Source: Bryobacteraceae bacterium
Lineage (GTDB): Bacteria; Acidobacteriota; Terriglobia; Bryobacterales; Bryobacteraceae
Assembly: GCA_030044325.1 (NCBI GenBank)
Contig: JASHWA010000150.1
Coordinates: forward strand, 1-13,696
Length of the DNA: 13,696 nt
Reading direction: 5' to 3'
Positions within the stretch are counted from its first letter, which is position 1. Every line of letters starts with the position of its first letter. Shown here piece by piece: positions 5,969-13,468 of this stretch. Below the pieces are notes generated by a model. It ran no database searches. It had not been told where the DNA came from and worked only from the letters and a program-made list of their open reading frames with translations. The translations under genes were made by a program, and so were the position numbers.

Positions 5969-8900
5969 AAAACGTCCCTGAGAAGAAAGTGATGAAAAAG
6001 CCGGGCGTCAAAAGGTCGCGATTTTCCCGCATCGTCCTGCGCATCTCGCTCGCCTCCGCTATCGTTCTCGCCGCCGCCTCCCTCGCCTCGATTTTCGTGC
6101 TTCGCAGCGGTTGGTTCGAGCAAAAACTGCGCGCGCGCCTCATCGCCGAAATTCAAAAATCCTCCGGCGCGCGCGTCGAACTGGGCGCTTTCCGCTTCGA
6201 TTGGGAACATCTCACCGCCACCGTCGCCCCCCTCGCGATCCACGGAGCCGAACCCTCCGGCGAAGCTCCCCTGTTCCGCGCCGATTCGGTCACCCTGGGC
6301 CTGCGCGTCATCTCCATGATGGAGCGCAAAATCGATCTCGCGTTCCTGCGCATCGATCGTCCCGCCGTCCGCATCGTTTTTCTTCCGGACGGCTCCAACA
6401 ACCTTCCCTCCCCGCGCGATCCATCTCCCTGGACCGAAGATCTGCTCAATCTCGCCGTCCGCCGCTACGAAATCGACAACGGGACTCTCGAATACGACGG
6501 CCGCGCCGTTCCGCTGAATCTGCGCGGCGAACGCCTGCGCATGGTCATGACCTACGATCGCCGCGGCCCCGCAGCGGAAAAAAGTTACCGCGGCGAATTC
6601 TCCACCCGCACGCGCCTCGCCGCCCGCTCCCTCGCGCCCTTTGAAATGGATGCTTCCGCCCAATTCGTGATCGAAAAATCGCGCATCGAAATCACGCGCC
6701 TGCATCTTGCCGGAAAAAATTCGACCGTCGACTTGCGTGGGGACCTCGCCCAGCCGCGCGCCCCGCGCGGCAATTTGACCGTCCGAGCTGCCATCGACGT
6801 GAAGGAAGGCGCGCAGATCTTCGCACCGGCCGCCGCGCTGTCGGGTTCCGCTGCGTTCGCGGGAGAAATGGCCATCGCCTTCGCACCCTTCGAATTCGAG
6901 ATGACCGGCCGGCTGGACGCGCGCAGCCTCGGCTATACGCGCGATCGATTCGAGATCTCCAACGCGAATCTGCGCGCCGATATGCACATGCGGCGGAATT
7001 CGCTCGACCTCAGCGATATCTCCCTCACCGCGCCCGGCGCCAACGTCAGCGGCGATGCGCAGCTCAGCAATTGGCGCCAGTTTCATTTCGACGGCAACGT
7101 CGCCGGCATCGATCTGCGCAACGCCGTCCGCGTAGCCTCGGGAAAATCGATCCCGTGGAACGGAACCGTCGCCGGCGCCTTCACCTTAGACGCCTCCATC
7201 GGCCAGCCTTCCGCGAAAGCCTACGCCTCGCTCACCATCGCCCCCGCGCCCGATTCCGCTCCGCTTCAAGGCCAGATCAACGCAAATTACGATTCCGGTG
7301 CGCTCACCCTCGCCAACGCGCGAATCGCCACAGCGAACACGCAGATCGAAGCCTCCGGCACGCCCGGCCGCTCCGTGCAACTCCGCGTCGAATCGAAAAA
7401 CCTCGACGATTTTCTCCCCGTGCTCGCCCTCGTTTCTGAAAACGCGCCCAAACAGCTTCCGCTGAAGCTCGCAGGCGGCGCCTTTTCCTTCCGCGGAACC
7501 GTGGACGGACCGCTCGACAATCCCACCGCGTCGGGAAACCTTCAGATCTCGAGCGCGGCCTTTGAAAATCACGCCTTCGACCGGTTTTCGGGCGAAATCC
7601 GCGCCACGCGCGCCAGCTTTCATTTTCAGAACGCGACCCTCGCGCGCGCTACAACCGTCGTCGAAGGCTCCCTCGATTCGGACGGCAACGCCATCGCCGC
7701 GCAACTCACCGTGCGCAGCGCCCAGATTCAGGAGCTCGTCAAGGAAACCGGTTCTTCGCTCGAAATTTCCGGATCGGCTGCGGCCTCGGTTCGAATCTCA
7801 GGATCGGTTTCCGCGCCGCAAGCCGAAATCTCCGGCGACATCGTGAGCCTTTCCGCGTTCGGCGAACATCTCGACCGCGTTCACGCCGCCGTGCGCTATT
7901 CGCCCGCCGAAATCGACGTGAGCTCCGGCGAAGCGCATCAGGGCGGCGCGCAAGCCACCTTCGCCGGCGCGTTCGTGCACACGCCGGGCGATTGGTCGAA
8001 TGGCGACATTCGCTTCGAGGCCGCCACGCCCGGCGTCGATCTCGCTTCCATCCGGACGCTGCACAAACTTCAGCCCAGCCTTTCGGCCAAAGTCGATGGC
8101 GAAGCTTCCGGGAGCGTGCGCCTCTCGAAAAACGCGCTGAGTCTGACCTCCATCAACGGCCGCGCCAACGCGCATTCGGTCGCCTGGGATCGCCAGCCGC
8201 TCGGCGAAATCTCCGCAACCGCGGAAACCCGCGGCTCCGATCTCGCCATCCGCGCCGGCGCGCAGGTTCGCGATATCAAGTTCGATGCGCAAGGCTCCTG
8301 GCGTCTGGCGGGCGACGATCCCGGTTCGGCCACCCTGCACGTCTCCCGCGCGAGCGTCGCCAGCCTTTCCACCGTGATCCTCGCCGGCGGCCCGCTCGAA
8401 GGATCTGTTCCCCCCTTCGATGGCTTCGTCGACGGCGCCAACGCCACCGTCTCGATCGCGCTCAAAAAACCGCTCGATTTCCGCGCCCAGCTCACCATCC
8501 CCGCCATTCACATCAGCCCGCAGCCGACGCAAACCCTGCGCCTCGGCGTCCAGGCCCCGGAACTCGTGGTCGAAAACAGCAAGCCCGTCGAAATCGCGAT
8601 TTCCGCGACAGAAGCCCGCGTCCAGTCCGCCGAATTCAAAGCCCGCGACACTGACCTTCAGGCGACCGGCGCCGTCGCCTTCGACGCCAAAAACACCTCC
8701 ACGCTCAACGTCCGCGGAGCGATGAACCTCATCATCCTCCAGCTCTTCAACCCCGACCTGGTCGCGCGCGGCAGCGCCACCGTGGAGGCTTCCATTCGCG
8801 GATCCATCAAAGATCCCCTGCTCAACGGCCGCATGGAGTTGAAGAACGCGTCCCTGTATCTTGGCGATCTGCCCAACGGCGTCGATAACGTCAACGGCTC

Positions 8901-9990
8901 CGTGGCTTTCGACCGCAACCGCGCCACCATCGAGAAACTCACCGCCCAAACCGGCGGCGGTACGCTCAATTTTTCCGGTTTCCTCGGCTTCGGCACGCCG
9001 CTCGTCTATCGCCTGCAAGCGCAGGCGCAAAAAGTCCGCGTCCGCTATCCCGAAGATGTCAGCGTGACCTTCAATTCGAATCTCGCGCTCAACGGCACCT
9101 CCGACGCAAGCACCGTCTCCGGCCAGATCACCCTCTCGCGCGCCTCCTTCACCCCCCAGGCCGATTTCGCGCAGGTGCTCGCGCAGGCCGCCCGTCCCTC
9201 TCCCGCCGCGGCCGAGCCCAGCGGCTACCTGCGCGGAATGCAGTTCGACGTGCGCATTCAAAGCGAGCCCAATTTCCAGCTCCAGACCTCGCTCGCCCGC
9301 AACCTCCAGGCGTCCGTCGATCTCCGCCTCCGAGGAACTCCGCTGCGCCCCGCTCTGCTCGGAACCGCTTCGGTCAACGAAGGCGAAATCGAAATCTTCG
9401 GCAACCGCTATACCGTCAATCGCGGCGATATTCGTTTTCTCAATCCCGTGCGCATCGATCCCACCTTCGACATGAATCTCGAAACCCGCGCGCGCGCCGT
9501 CACCGTGAACATCGCCATCGCCGGGACCATGCAGAAAATGAGCGTCAACTACAGCTCCGACCCTCCGCTTCAGCCGCGCGAGATTATCGCGCTGCTGGCC
9601 GTGAATCGCGCTCCCGGAGATAACGGGCTCGCGCCCGAGGCCGCCTCCGCCAGCTCCACCAGCCTCAGCGAAGCCGGTGGAGGCTTGATCGGCCAGGCCA
9701 TCTCCGCTCAGCTTTCGAGCCGCCTCCAGCGCTTCTTCGGCGCCAGCCGCGTGCGCATCGACCCCACCGCCAGCGGTGTCCAGGTGTCTTCGCTTCCGCA
9801 AGCGCGCCTCATCGTCGAGCAGGACGTTTCGCGCCAGGTCACCCTCACCTACATCACCAATCTCCAGCGCACCCAGGAACAGATCGTGCAAATCGAGTGG
9901 GATTTCAGCAAGCGCTGGTCCGCCGTCGCCGTCCGCGACGCCGACGGATTGTTCGGCATCGATTTCCAGTACAGGAAACGCTTCAAGTGA
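5965..9990 (+). CDS. tamB: TamB-family translocation/assembly protein (AsmA-like, DUF490 C-terminus)
   Basis: A 1341-residue protein anchored in the inner membrane and expected to span the periplasm as a long beta-taco groove. It partners an Omp85 protein in outer-membrane protein assembly and/or phospholipid transport. A basic N-terminus is followed by one transmembrane helix at about 23-46 (VLRISLASAIVLAAASLASI). AsmA-type sequence follows (GARVELGAFRFDWEHL, about 69-84), then very long repetitive beta-strand sequence. The conserved TamB C-terminal domain covers about 960-1341, with segments such as GEIEIFGNRYTVNRGDIRFL and QPREIIALLAVNRAP. The length is close to the 1259 residues of E. coli TamB. 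The start at 5965 overlaps the upstream stop as ATGA; a second in-frame ATG at 5992 could also be used. The stop overlaps the next gene as GTGA. Confidence 0.92.
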   Translation: MKNVPEKKVMKKPGVKRSRFSRIVLRISLASAIVLAAASLASIFVLRSGWFEQKLRARLIAEIQKSSGARVELGAFRFDWEHLTATVAPLAIHGAEPSGEAPLFRADSVTLGLRVISMMERKIDLAFLRIDRPAVRIVFLPDGSNNLPSPRDPSPWTEDLLNLAVRRYEIDNGTLEYDGRAVPLNLRGERLRMVMTYDRRGPAAEKSYRGEFSTRTRLAARSLAPFEMDASAQFVIEKSRIEITRLHLAGKNSTVDLRGDLAQPRAPRGNLTVRAAIDVKEGAQIFAPAAALSGSAAFAGEMAIAFAPFEFEMTGRLDARSLGYTRDRFEISNANLRADMHMRRNSLDLSDISLTAPGANVSGDAQLSNWRQFHFDGNVAGIDLRNAVRVASGKSIPWNGTVAGAFTLDASIGQPSAKAYASLTIAPAPDSAPLQGQINANYDSGALTLANARIATANTQIEASGTPGRSVQLRVESKNLDDFLPVLALVSENAPKQLPLKLAGGAFSFRGTVDGPLDNPTASGNLQISSAAFENHAFDRFSGEIRATRASFHFQNATLARATTVVEGSLDSDGNAIAAQLTVRSAQIQELVKETGSSLEISGSAAASVRISGSVSAPQAEISGDIVSLSAFGEHLDRVHAAVRYSPAEIDVSSGEAHQGGAQATFAGAFVHTPGDWSNGDIRFEAATPGVDLASIRTLHKLQPSLSAKVDGEASGSVRLSKNALSLTSINGRANAHSVAWDRQPLGEISATAETRGSDLAIRAGAQVRDIKFDAQGSWRLAGDDPGSATLHVSRASVASLSTVILAGGPLEGSVPPFDGFVDGANATVSIALKKPLDFRAQLTIPAIHISPQPTQTLRLGVQAPELVVENSKPVEIAISATEARVQSAEFKARDTDLQATGAVAFDAKNTSTLNVRGAMNLIILQLFNPDLVARGSATVEASIRGSIKDPLLNGRMELKNASLYLGDLPNGVDNVNGSVAFDRNRATIEKLTAQTGGGTLNFSGFLGFGTPLVYRLQAQAQKVRVRYPEDVSVTFNSNLALNGTSDASTVSGQITLSRASFTPQADFAQVLAQAARPSPAAAEPSGYLRGMQFDVRIQSEPNFQLQTSLARNLQASVDLRLRGTPLRPALLGTASVNEGEIEIFGNRYTVNRGDIRFLNPVRIDPTFDMNLETRARAVTVNIAIAGTMQKMSVNYSSDPPLQPREIIALLAVNRAPGDNGLAPEAASASSTSLSEAGGGLIGQAISAQLSSRLQRFFGASRVRIDPTASGVQVSSLPQARLIVEQDVSRQVTLTYITNLQRTQEQIVQIEWDFSKRWSAVAVRDADGLFGIDFQYRKRFK

Positions 9991-10622
9991 CCACCGCGGC
10001 CGAAATGGTCGAAAAACAGTTGCGCGCGAGAGACATTCGCGATCAGCGCGTGCTCGGCGCCATGCTCCGCATCCCGCGCGAAGAGTTCGTCCCCTCCGAT
10101 CTACGCGACCAGGCCTACCACGACGCTCCCTTGCCCATCGGATTCGGCCAAACCATCACCCAGCCCTACATGACCGCGCTCATGGCCCAGTTGCTCGAGC
10201 TCCGCGGCGAAGAAAAAGTCCTCGATGTCGGCGCCGGCTCCGGCTATCACGCCGCCGTATTGGGCGCGCTCGCCCGCCGCGTGATCTCGATCGAGCGAAT
10301 CCCCGAGCTGGTCGTTCTCGCCCGATCGAACCTGATGCGCACCGGCCTCGATCACAACATCACCGTGGTCTGCGGCGACGGATCGCTCGGCTGGCCCGAA
10401 GACGCGCCCTTCGATGCGATCTCTGTCGCCGCCGCTTCGCCCTGCATGCCGCAGCCGCTCCTCGATCAGCTCCGCGATCCCGGAATCCTGGTGATCCCCA
10501 TCGGCCCCCGCGAGGATCAGGACCTGCGCGTCGTCCGCAAACACAACGGAAAAATCACCGCGCGCCTCGCCTCAGCCTGCCGCTTCGTCCCGCTCCTCGG
10601 AAGCCACGGTTTTCAAGAATAA
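9987..10622 (+). CDS. pcm: Protein-L-isoaspartate O-methyltransferase
   Basis: A SAM-dependent enzyme that methylates L-isoaspartyl residues in aged proteins, so that they revert to aspartate; normally cytoplasmic. The 211 residues match the family length. Motifs: LRIPREEFVP at 27-36; LPIGFGQTITQPYMTALM at 49-66, the family signature around the isoaspartate pocket; SAM-binding VLDVGAGSGYHAAVLG at 78-93; ISIER at 100-104; FDAISVAAA; and a RFVPLLG end. The start is taken at GTG 9987 because it overlaps the tamB stop (GTGA), begins just before the conserved TAAEMVEKQL helix and gives the usual length. An upstream ATG at 9897 in the same frame would add 30 arginine-rich residues lying within tamB and is rejected. 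There is no signal peptide, so it is probably not a periplasmic partner of the Tam proteins despite the coupling. Confidence 0.93.
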   Translation: MTTAAEMVEKQLRARDIRDQRVLGAMLRIPREEFVPSDLRDQAYHDAPLPIGFGQTITQPYMTALMAQLLELRGEEKVLDVGAGSGYHAAVLGALARRVISIERIPELVVLARSNLMRTGLDHNITVVCGDGSLGWPEDAPFDAISVAAASPCMPQPLLDQLRDPGILVIPIGPREDQDLRVVRKHNGKITARLASACRFVPLLGSHGFQE

Positions 10623-10633
10623 ATTGGCCGTGA

Positions 10634-10660
10634 ATGAACGCGAATTTAACTCACGTTCAT
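10634..10660 (+). other. Hairpin downstream of pcm
   Basis: ATGAACG (10634-10640) and CGTTCAT (10654-10660) form a perfect 7-bp inverted repeat around an AT-rich 13-base loop, 11 bases past the pcm stop. No T tract follows, so it is not a canonical intrinsic terminator. It may still mark the 3' end of the operon transcript. The ACGCGAA sequence inside it recurs in the hairpin after the decarboxylase. Confidence 0.4.
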
Positions 10661-10678
10661 AAACCGGCGAACCTGCGT

Positions 10679-10750
10679 AAGAAGGGGACTGTCCCCTGGC
10701 CAGCATAGCGCCTCAAACGTCATCGACACGCAGCGGACTGTCCCCTTCTT
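10679..10750. repeat. Inverted-repeat element with GGGGACTGTCCCC ends (REP/MITE-like)
   Basis: The left arm AAGAAGGGGACTGTCC (10679-10694) and right arm GGACTGTCCCCTTCTT (10735-10750) are reverse complements except at the central base of the GGACTGTCC core, and they flank 40 bases. The left end alone also contains the odd-centred palindrome GGGGAC-T-GTCCCC (10684-10696). Elements with GGGGACAGTCCCC-like cores are known as dispersed palindromes associated with REP-type tyrosine (Y1) transposases in several phyla. No transposase is encoded here, so this would be a non-autonomous copy mobilised in trans. This gap of 214 bases (10623-10836) holds no gene. A further palindrome, CGTGCGCACG, lies at 10769-10778. 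Confidence 0.65.
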
Positions 10751-10836
10751 CCGCCCGTCCGCAGTGCCCGTGCGCACGTGTCGGACCCTGATCGCTCGGC
10801 GCCATCCGACCTGCGAAAATACTCTAAAAACCCTCG

Positions 10837-12231
10837 ATGAACCCCAAACTCGAACTAACCCCAGCCGAAATGCGCGAGCTCGGCTATCGCGTCGTCGATC
10901 TCATCGCCGATCATTTTTCCCAACTCCCGCAAAAACCCGTCGGCCGCAAAGGCGATCCCGCCGTGCTTCGTCCCTTGTTCCAAACGCCGCCGCCCGAAAC
11001 GCCCACCCCCGCGCCGGAAATCCTCGACCGTCTCCAGCGCGAGGTTTTTCCCAGCATCCTCAACGTCGCGCACCCGCGATTCTTCGCCTTTGTGCCCATC
11101 CCGTCGAACTACGTGAGCGTGCTCGCCGACGCGCTCGCCTCGGGCTTCAACGTCTTCAACGGGTCCTGGCTCGGCGGTTCCGCCGCCGCCGCGCTCGAGC
11201 TTGCCGTCATCGACTGGTTTCGCCATTGGTGCGGATTTCCCCGCTCCGCCGGCGGACTGTTCGTGAGCGGCGGCTCCATGGCGAACCTCACCGCGCTCGC
11301 CGCCGCGCGCCACGCCCATCTCGACGACCGCACCTCCGGCGCAGTCATCTATTATTCCGATCAGACCCACTCCTCCATCGATCGCGCCCTGCGCGTCATC
11401 GGATTTCTTCCCGATCAGATCCGCCGAATCCCCTCCGATGAACAATTCCGCCTGCCCATCCAGGCGCTCGCGCATCACGTCAAGCAAGACCGCGCCGCCG
11501 GCAAAAAACCCTTCGCCGTCATTGCCAATGCCGGCACCATCAACACCGGCGCAATCGACCCTTTGCGCGAAATCGCCGGGTTCTGCCGCGCCGAGAATCT
11601 GTGGATGCACGTCGACGGAGCATACGGCGCCGCCGCCGTCATCTGCGACCGCGGCAAGCTCCTCCTCGACGGTCTCGATCTCGCCGATTCGCTCTCCTTC
11701 GATCCGCACAAATGGCTGTTCCAGCCGATCGAGTGCGGCTGCGTCCTCCTGCGCGACGCCGCGTATCTCAAATCCGCCTATCGCATCATGCCCGAATACC
11801 TCGCCGACGTTCATCGCAACGCCGCCGAAGTCAATCCCTGCGATTACGGAATCCAGCTCACCCGCGGATTTCGCGCACTGAAAGTGTGGATGTCGATCCA
11901 CTACTTCGGTCTAGGCGCGTTCCGCGCGGCCATCGAGCGTGGCTTCGCCCTGGCCGAGTTCGCCGAACGCAAATTGCGCCAGATGCCCGCCTGGGAAATC
12001 GTCTCGCCCGCCCATATGGCCATCGTCTGCTTCGCCCGCCGCGGCGCCGATGACCGTTTCTACGAGCGGATCCACAACGCCATGCTGGCCGACGGCTACG
12101 CGCTTGCGACCTCTACAGTCCTCAACGGCCGCACCGTCCTGCGCCTGTGCACCATCAACCCGCGCACCATCGAAACCGACATCGAACAAACGTTAGATTG
12201 GCTGGAATCCGCCGCGAACAAACACGAATAA
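10837..12231 (+). CDS. Group II PLP-dependent amino-acid decarboxylase (aromatic-L-amino-acid decarboxylase-like)
   Basis: A cytoplasmic fold-type I decarboxylase of 464 residues that would convert an amino acid to its amine and CO2. Key residues are visible. K292 in FDPHKWLF is the Schiff-base lysine. H178 in SDQTHSS stacks on the cofactor ring and is the residue changed in aldehyde-synthase variants, so its presence favours decarboxylation. D260 in HVDGAYGA pairs with the pyridine nitrogen. NAGTINTGAIDPL and the N-terminal HPRFFAFVPIP segment fit the family. The substrate (aromatic amino acid, histidine or another) cannot be settled from sequence. The ATG at 10837 is preceded by no clear Shine-Dalgarno but matches the family N-terminus (LTPAEMRELGYRVVDLI). 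It is preceded by the inverted-repeat element and has no pathway partner next to it, so it is probably a stand-alone transcription unit. Confidence 0.88.
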   Translation: MNPKLELTPAEMRELGYRVVDLIADHFSQLPQKPVGRKGDPAVLRPLFQTPPPETPTPAPEILDRLQREVFPSILNVAHPRFFAFVPIPSNYVSVLADALASGFNVFNGSWLGGSAAAALELAVIDWFRHWCGFPRSAGGLFVSGGSMANLTALAAARHAHLDDRTSGAVIYYSDQTHSSIDRALRVIGFLPDQIRRIPSDEQFRLPIQALAHHVKQDRAAGKKPFAVIANAGTINTGAIDPLREIAGFCRAENLWMHVDGAYGAAAVICDRGKLLLDGLDLADSLSFDPHKWLFQPIECGCVLLRDAAYLKSAYRIMPEYLADVHRNAAEVNPCDYGIQLTRGFRALKVWMSIHYFGLGAFRAAIERGFALAEFAERKLRQMPAWEIVSPAHMAIVCFARRGADDRFYERIHNAMLADGYALATSTVLNGRTVLRLCTINPRTIETDIEQTLDWLESAANKHE

Positions 12232-12278
12232 ACGCGAACCCGAAAATTCGCGTTAAATCGCGTTAATTGGCGCCAATT
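12231..12278. repeat. Two hairpins after the decarboxylase stop
   Basis: AACGCGAA (12231-12238), an 8-base loop and TTCGCGTT (12247-12254) form a perfect 8-bp stem beginning on the last base of the decarboxylase stop codon. The 14-bp perfect palindrome AATTGGCGCCAATT follows at 12265-12278, with another CGCGTT between them. No T tract follows. A further short hairpin, TAGCCT-CCCA-AGGCTA, lies at 12304-12319. These could act as a transcript-end barrier or be dispersed repeats. The 155-base gap up to 12386 holds no gene. Confidence 0.5.
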
Positions 12279-12365
12279 CCCTCCCTCATTTCATCCCCTC
12301 GCTTAGCCTCCCAAGGCTATCTCACACCAGTATCATGCCTTCCGCGCGCGTCGTCTTAACAAATG

Positions 12366-12386
12366 AAGGAGCTAACAAAAACAACA
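12366..12386 (+). promoter_or_regulatory. Shine-Dalgarno and leader of the first Spy/CpxP-like gene
   Basis: AAGGAG at 12366-12371 is the strongest ribosome-binding sequence in the region but lies 15 bases before the ATG at 12387, longer than usual. The alternative ATG at 12363 lies upstream of it and has no Shine-Dalgarno of its own. The 11 bases AAGGAGCTAAC recur at 12924-12934 before the second Spy/CpxP-like gene, where spacing to ATG is a normal 8-9 bases. Confidence 0.55.
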
Positions 12387-12860
12387 ATGAAACTCACTGC
12401 TTCCCTTTTACCTCTAGCAATCGCGGGAATACTCGCCGCTCAGAACGCACCCCCTCCCCAGGCTCAGAAGCCGGCCAACCAACATGCGCAAATGCACCAA
12501 TCGATGGAACAGCGCATGCTGAAGCGTATGACCGCCAGGCTGAACCTCACCCCGGATCAGCAAAACAAAGCCAAAAGCATCTTCGGGAAGGCGCGCACCG
12601 AGGAACGCGCCCTCGGACCCAAACTGCGTGAGGAGCGCACTGCGCTTCGAGCCGCTGTGAAGACCGACAATGAGGGCCGTATCGATCAGATCCTGCAACA
12701 GAACTCCCAGTTGAACACCCAGGCTCGCGAAATCCACACCAAGGCTGTCGCCGAGTTCTACCAGATCCTGACTCCGGCCCAGAAAACCCAGTTCGACCAG
12801 ATGGCTGCCCATCGCTGGAACCATCAGGGCAACCGCCAATCGGCTCGCAGGTCCTCGTAA
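12387..12860 (+). CDS. Secreted Spy/CpxP-like protein with two LTxxQ motifs
   Basis: A 157-residue predicted periplasmic protein. The signal peptide MKLTASLLPLAIAGILAAQ (likely cleaved near residue 19) precedes a Pro/Gln-rich linker, a Met- and His-containing stretch (HAQMHQSMEQRMLKRM, 33-48), and long charged helices. It carries LTPDQ at 54-58 and LTPAQ at 128-132, the paired LTxxQ motifs that define the Spy/CpxP family of small cradle-shaped, ATP-independent chaperones and stress sensors. The C-terminus is His/Arg-rich (HRWNHQGNRQSARRSS). ATG 12387 is preferred because it gives a clean signal peptide; ATG 12363 would add eight residues (MKELTKTT). It is followed after 77 bases by a paralogue, so the pair is probably co-expressed. 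No Cpx- or Bae-type two-component genes are nearby. The chaperone role is inferred from family. Confidence 0.78.
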   Translation: MKLTASLLPLAIAGILAAQNAPPPQAQKPANQHAQMHQSMEQRMLKRMTARLNLTPDQQNKAKSIFGKARTEERALGPKLREERTALRAAVKTDNEGRIDQILQQNSQLNTQAREIHTKAVAEFYQILTPAQKTQFDQMAAHRWNHQGNRQSARRSS

Positions 12861-12864
12861 ACGC

Positions 12865-12878
12865 GCGAAAACTTTCGC
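12865..12878 (+). other. Short perfect hairpin between the two Spy/CpxP-like genes
   Basis: GCGAAA-AC-TTTCGC forms a 6-bp stem 5 bases after the first stop codon, flanked by GCGC-rich sequence. Without a T tract it is not a canonical terminator. It could attenuate or process the transcript between the paralogues. Confidence 0.35.
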
Positions 12879-12937
12879 CGCGCTTGTAATCCCATAACAG
12901 GCGCCGGCCGTCAGGGAGAGGGTAAGGAGCTAACTAT

Positions 12938-13462
12938 ATGAAGAGTTACGCCTTTGCCCTCTCTCTTCTCGCCGCCGGACTGATTTCGGCTCAGACCCCG
13001 GCGGATGCGCCCGGTCCCGGAGGCCGCGGGCACATGCGTTCGCGCGGCAATCCCGACGAAATGTTCGAAAGCCGGTTGACCAAGCATCTCAACCTGACCG
13101 CGGCCCAGCAGAACACCGTCCACACTGCTCTCCTCGAAAACCGAACGATGGCCAAGGGTCTCAATCAGCAGATGCACACCCTCCACACCCAGATGATCAC
13201 CGCGGTAAAGAACGGCGATGAAGGGACCATTGAGAGCGTCACTCAACAGATCAGCGCGCTTCGCCAGCAGCAGGATGTGCTTCACGCCAAGGCGATGGCC
13301 AAAATTTACGCCACGCTGTCAGCCGACCAGAAAACCAAGGTCGGCCCCAATCTCGAAATGCTGATGGGCCGCGGCGGTCCCGGTTTCGGCTTCGGTGGCG
13401 GCTTCGGTGGTGGATTTCCCCCGCCTCCCAACGGCCAGACGCCCACCCCTCCCAAACAGTAA
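12938..13462 (+). CDS. Secreted Spy/CpxP-like protein with Gly/Pro-rich tail
   Basis: A 174-residue predicted periplasmic protein. The signal peptide MKSYAFALSLLAAGLISAQ precedes a Gly/Pro segment, then the LTxxQ motif LTAAQ at 53-57 and a degenerate second copy, LSADQ, at 127-131, with long amphipathic helices between (LLENRTMAKGLNQQMHTLH and following). It shares signal, layout and helix pattern with the preceding gene and looks like a diverged paralogue. Its distinguishing feature is the C-terminal Gly/Phe repeat (about 144-160, GGFGGGF) ending in PPPPNGQTPTPPKQ, which is disordered and not typical of Spy or CpxP. The start is secure: AAGGAG at 12924-12929 lies 8 bases before ATG. It ends 6 bases from the convergent YkgJ-type gene. 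Function in envelope stress or metal resistance is inferred only from family. Confidence 0.78.
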   Translation: MKSYAFALSLLAAGLISAQTPADAPGPGGRGHMRSRGNPDEMFESRLTKHLNLTAAQQNTVHTALLENRTMAKGLNQQMHTLHTQMITAVKNGDEGTIESVTQQISALRQQQDVLHAKAMAKIYATLSADQKTKVGPNLEMLMGRGGPGFGFGGGFGGGFPPPPNGQTPTPPKQ

Positions 13463-13468
13463 GCTTCG

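Noticed and set aside
7798..9891. A 697-residue minus-strand open frame opposite tamB
   Set aside because: It is low-complexity Gly/Ala/Glu/Asp-rich sequence typical of the antisense of GC-rich genes, with no domain or start signal, lying entirely opposite tamB.
9897..9986. An ATG 30 codons upstream of the pcm start
   Set aside because: It lies inside tamB, encodes an Arg-rich stretch unlike the family, and the GTG at 9987 gives both the standard length and a stop/start overlap.
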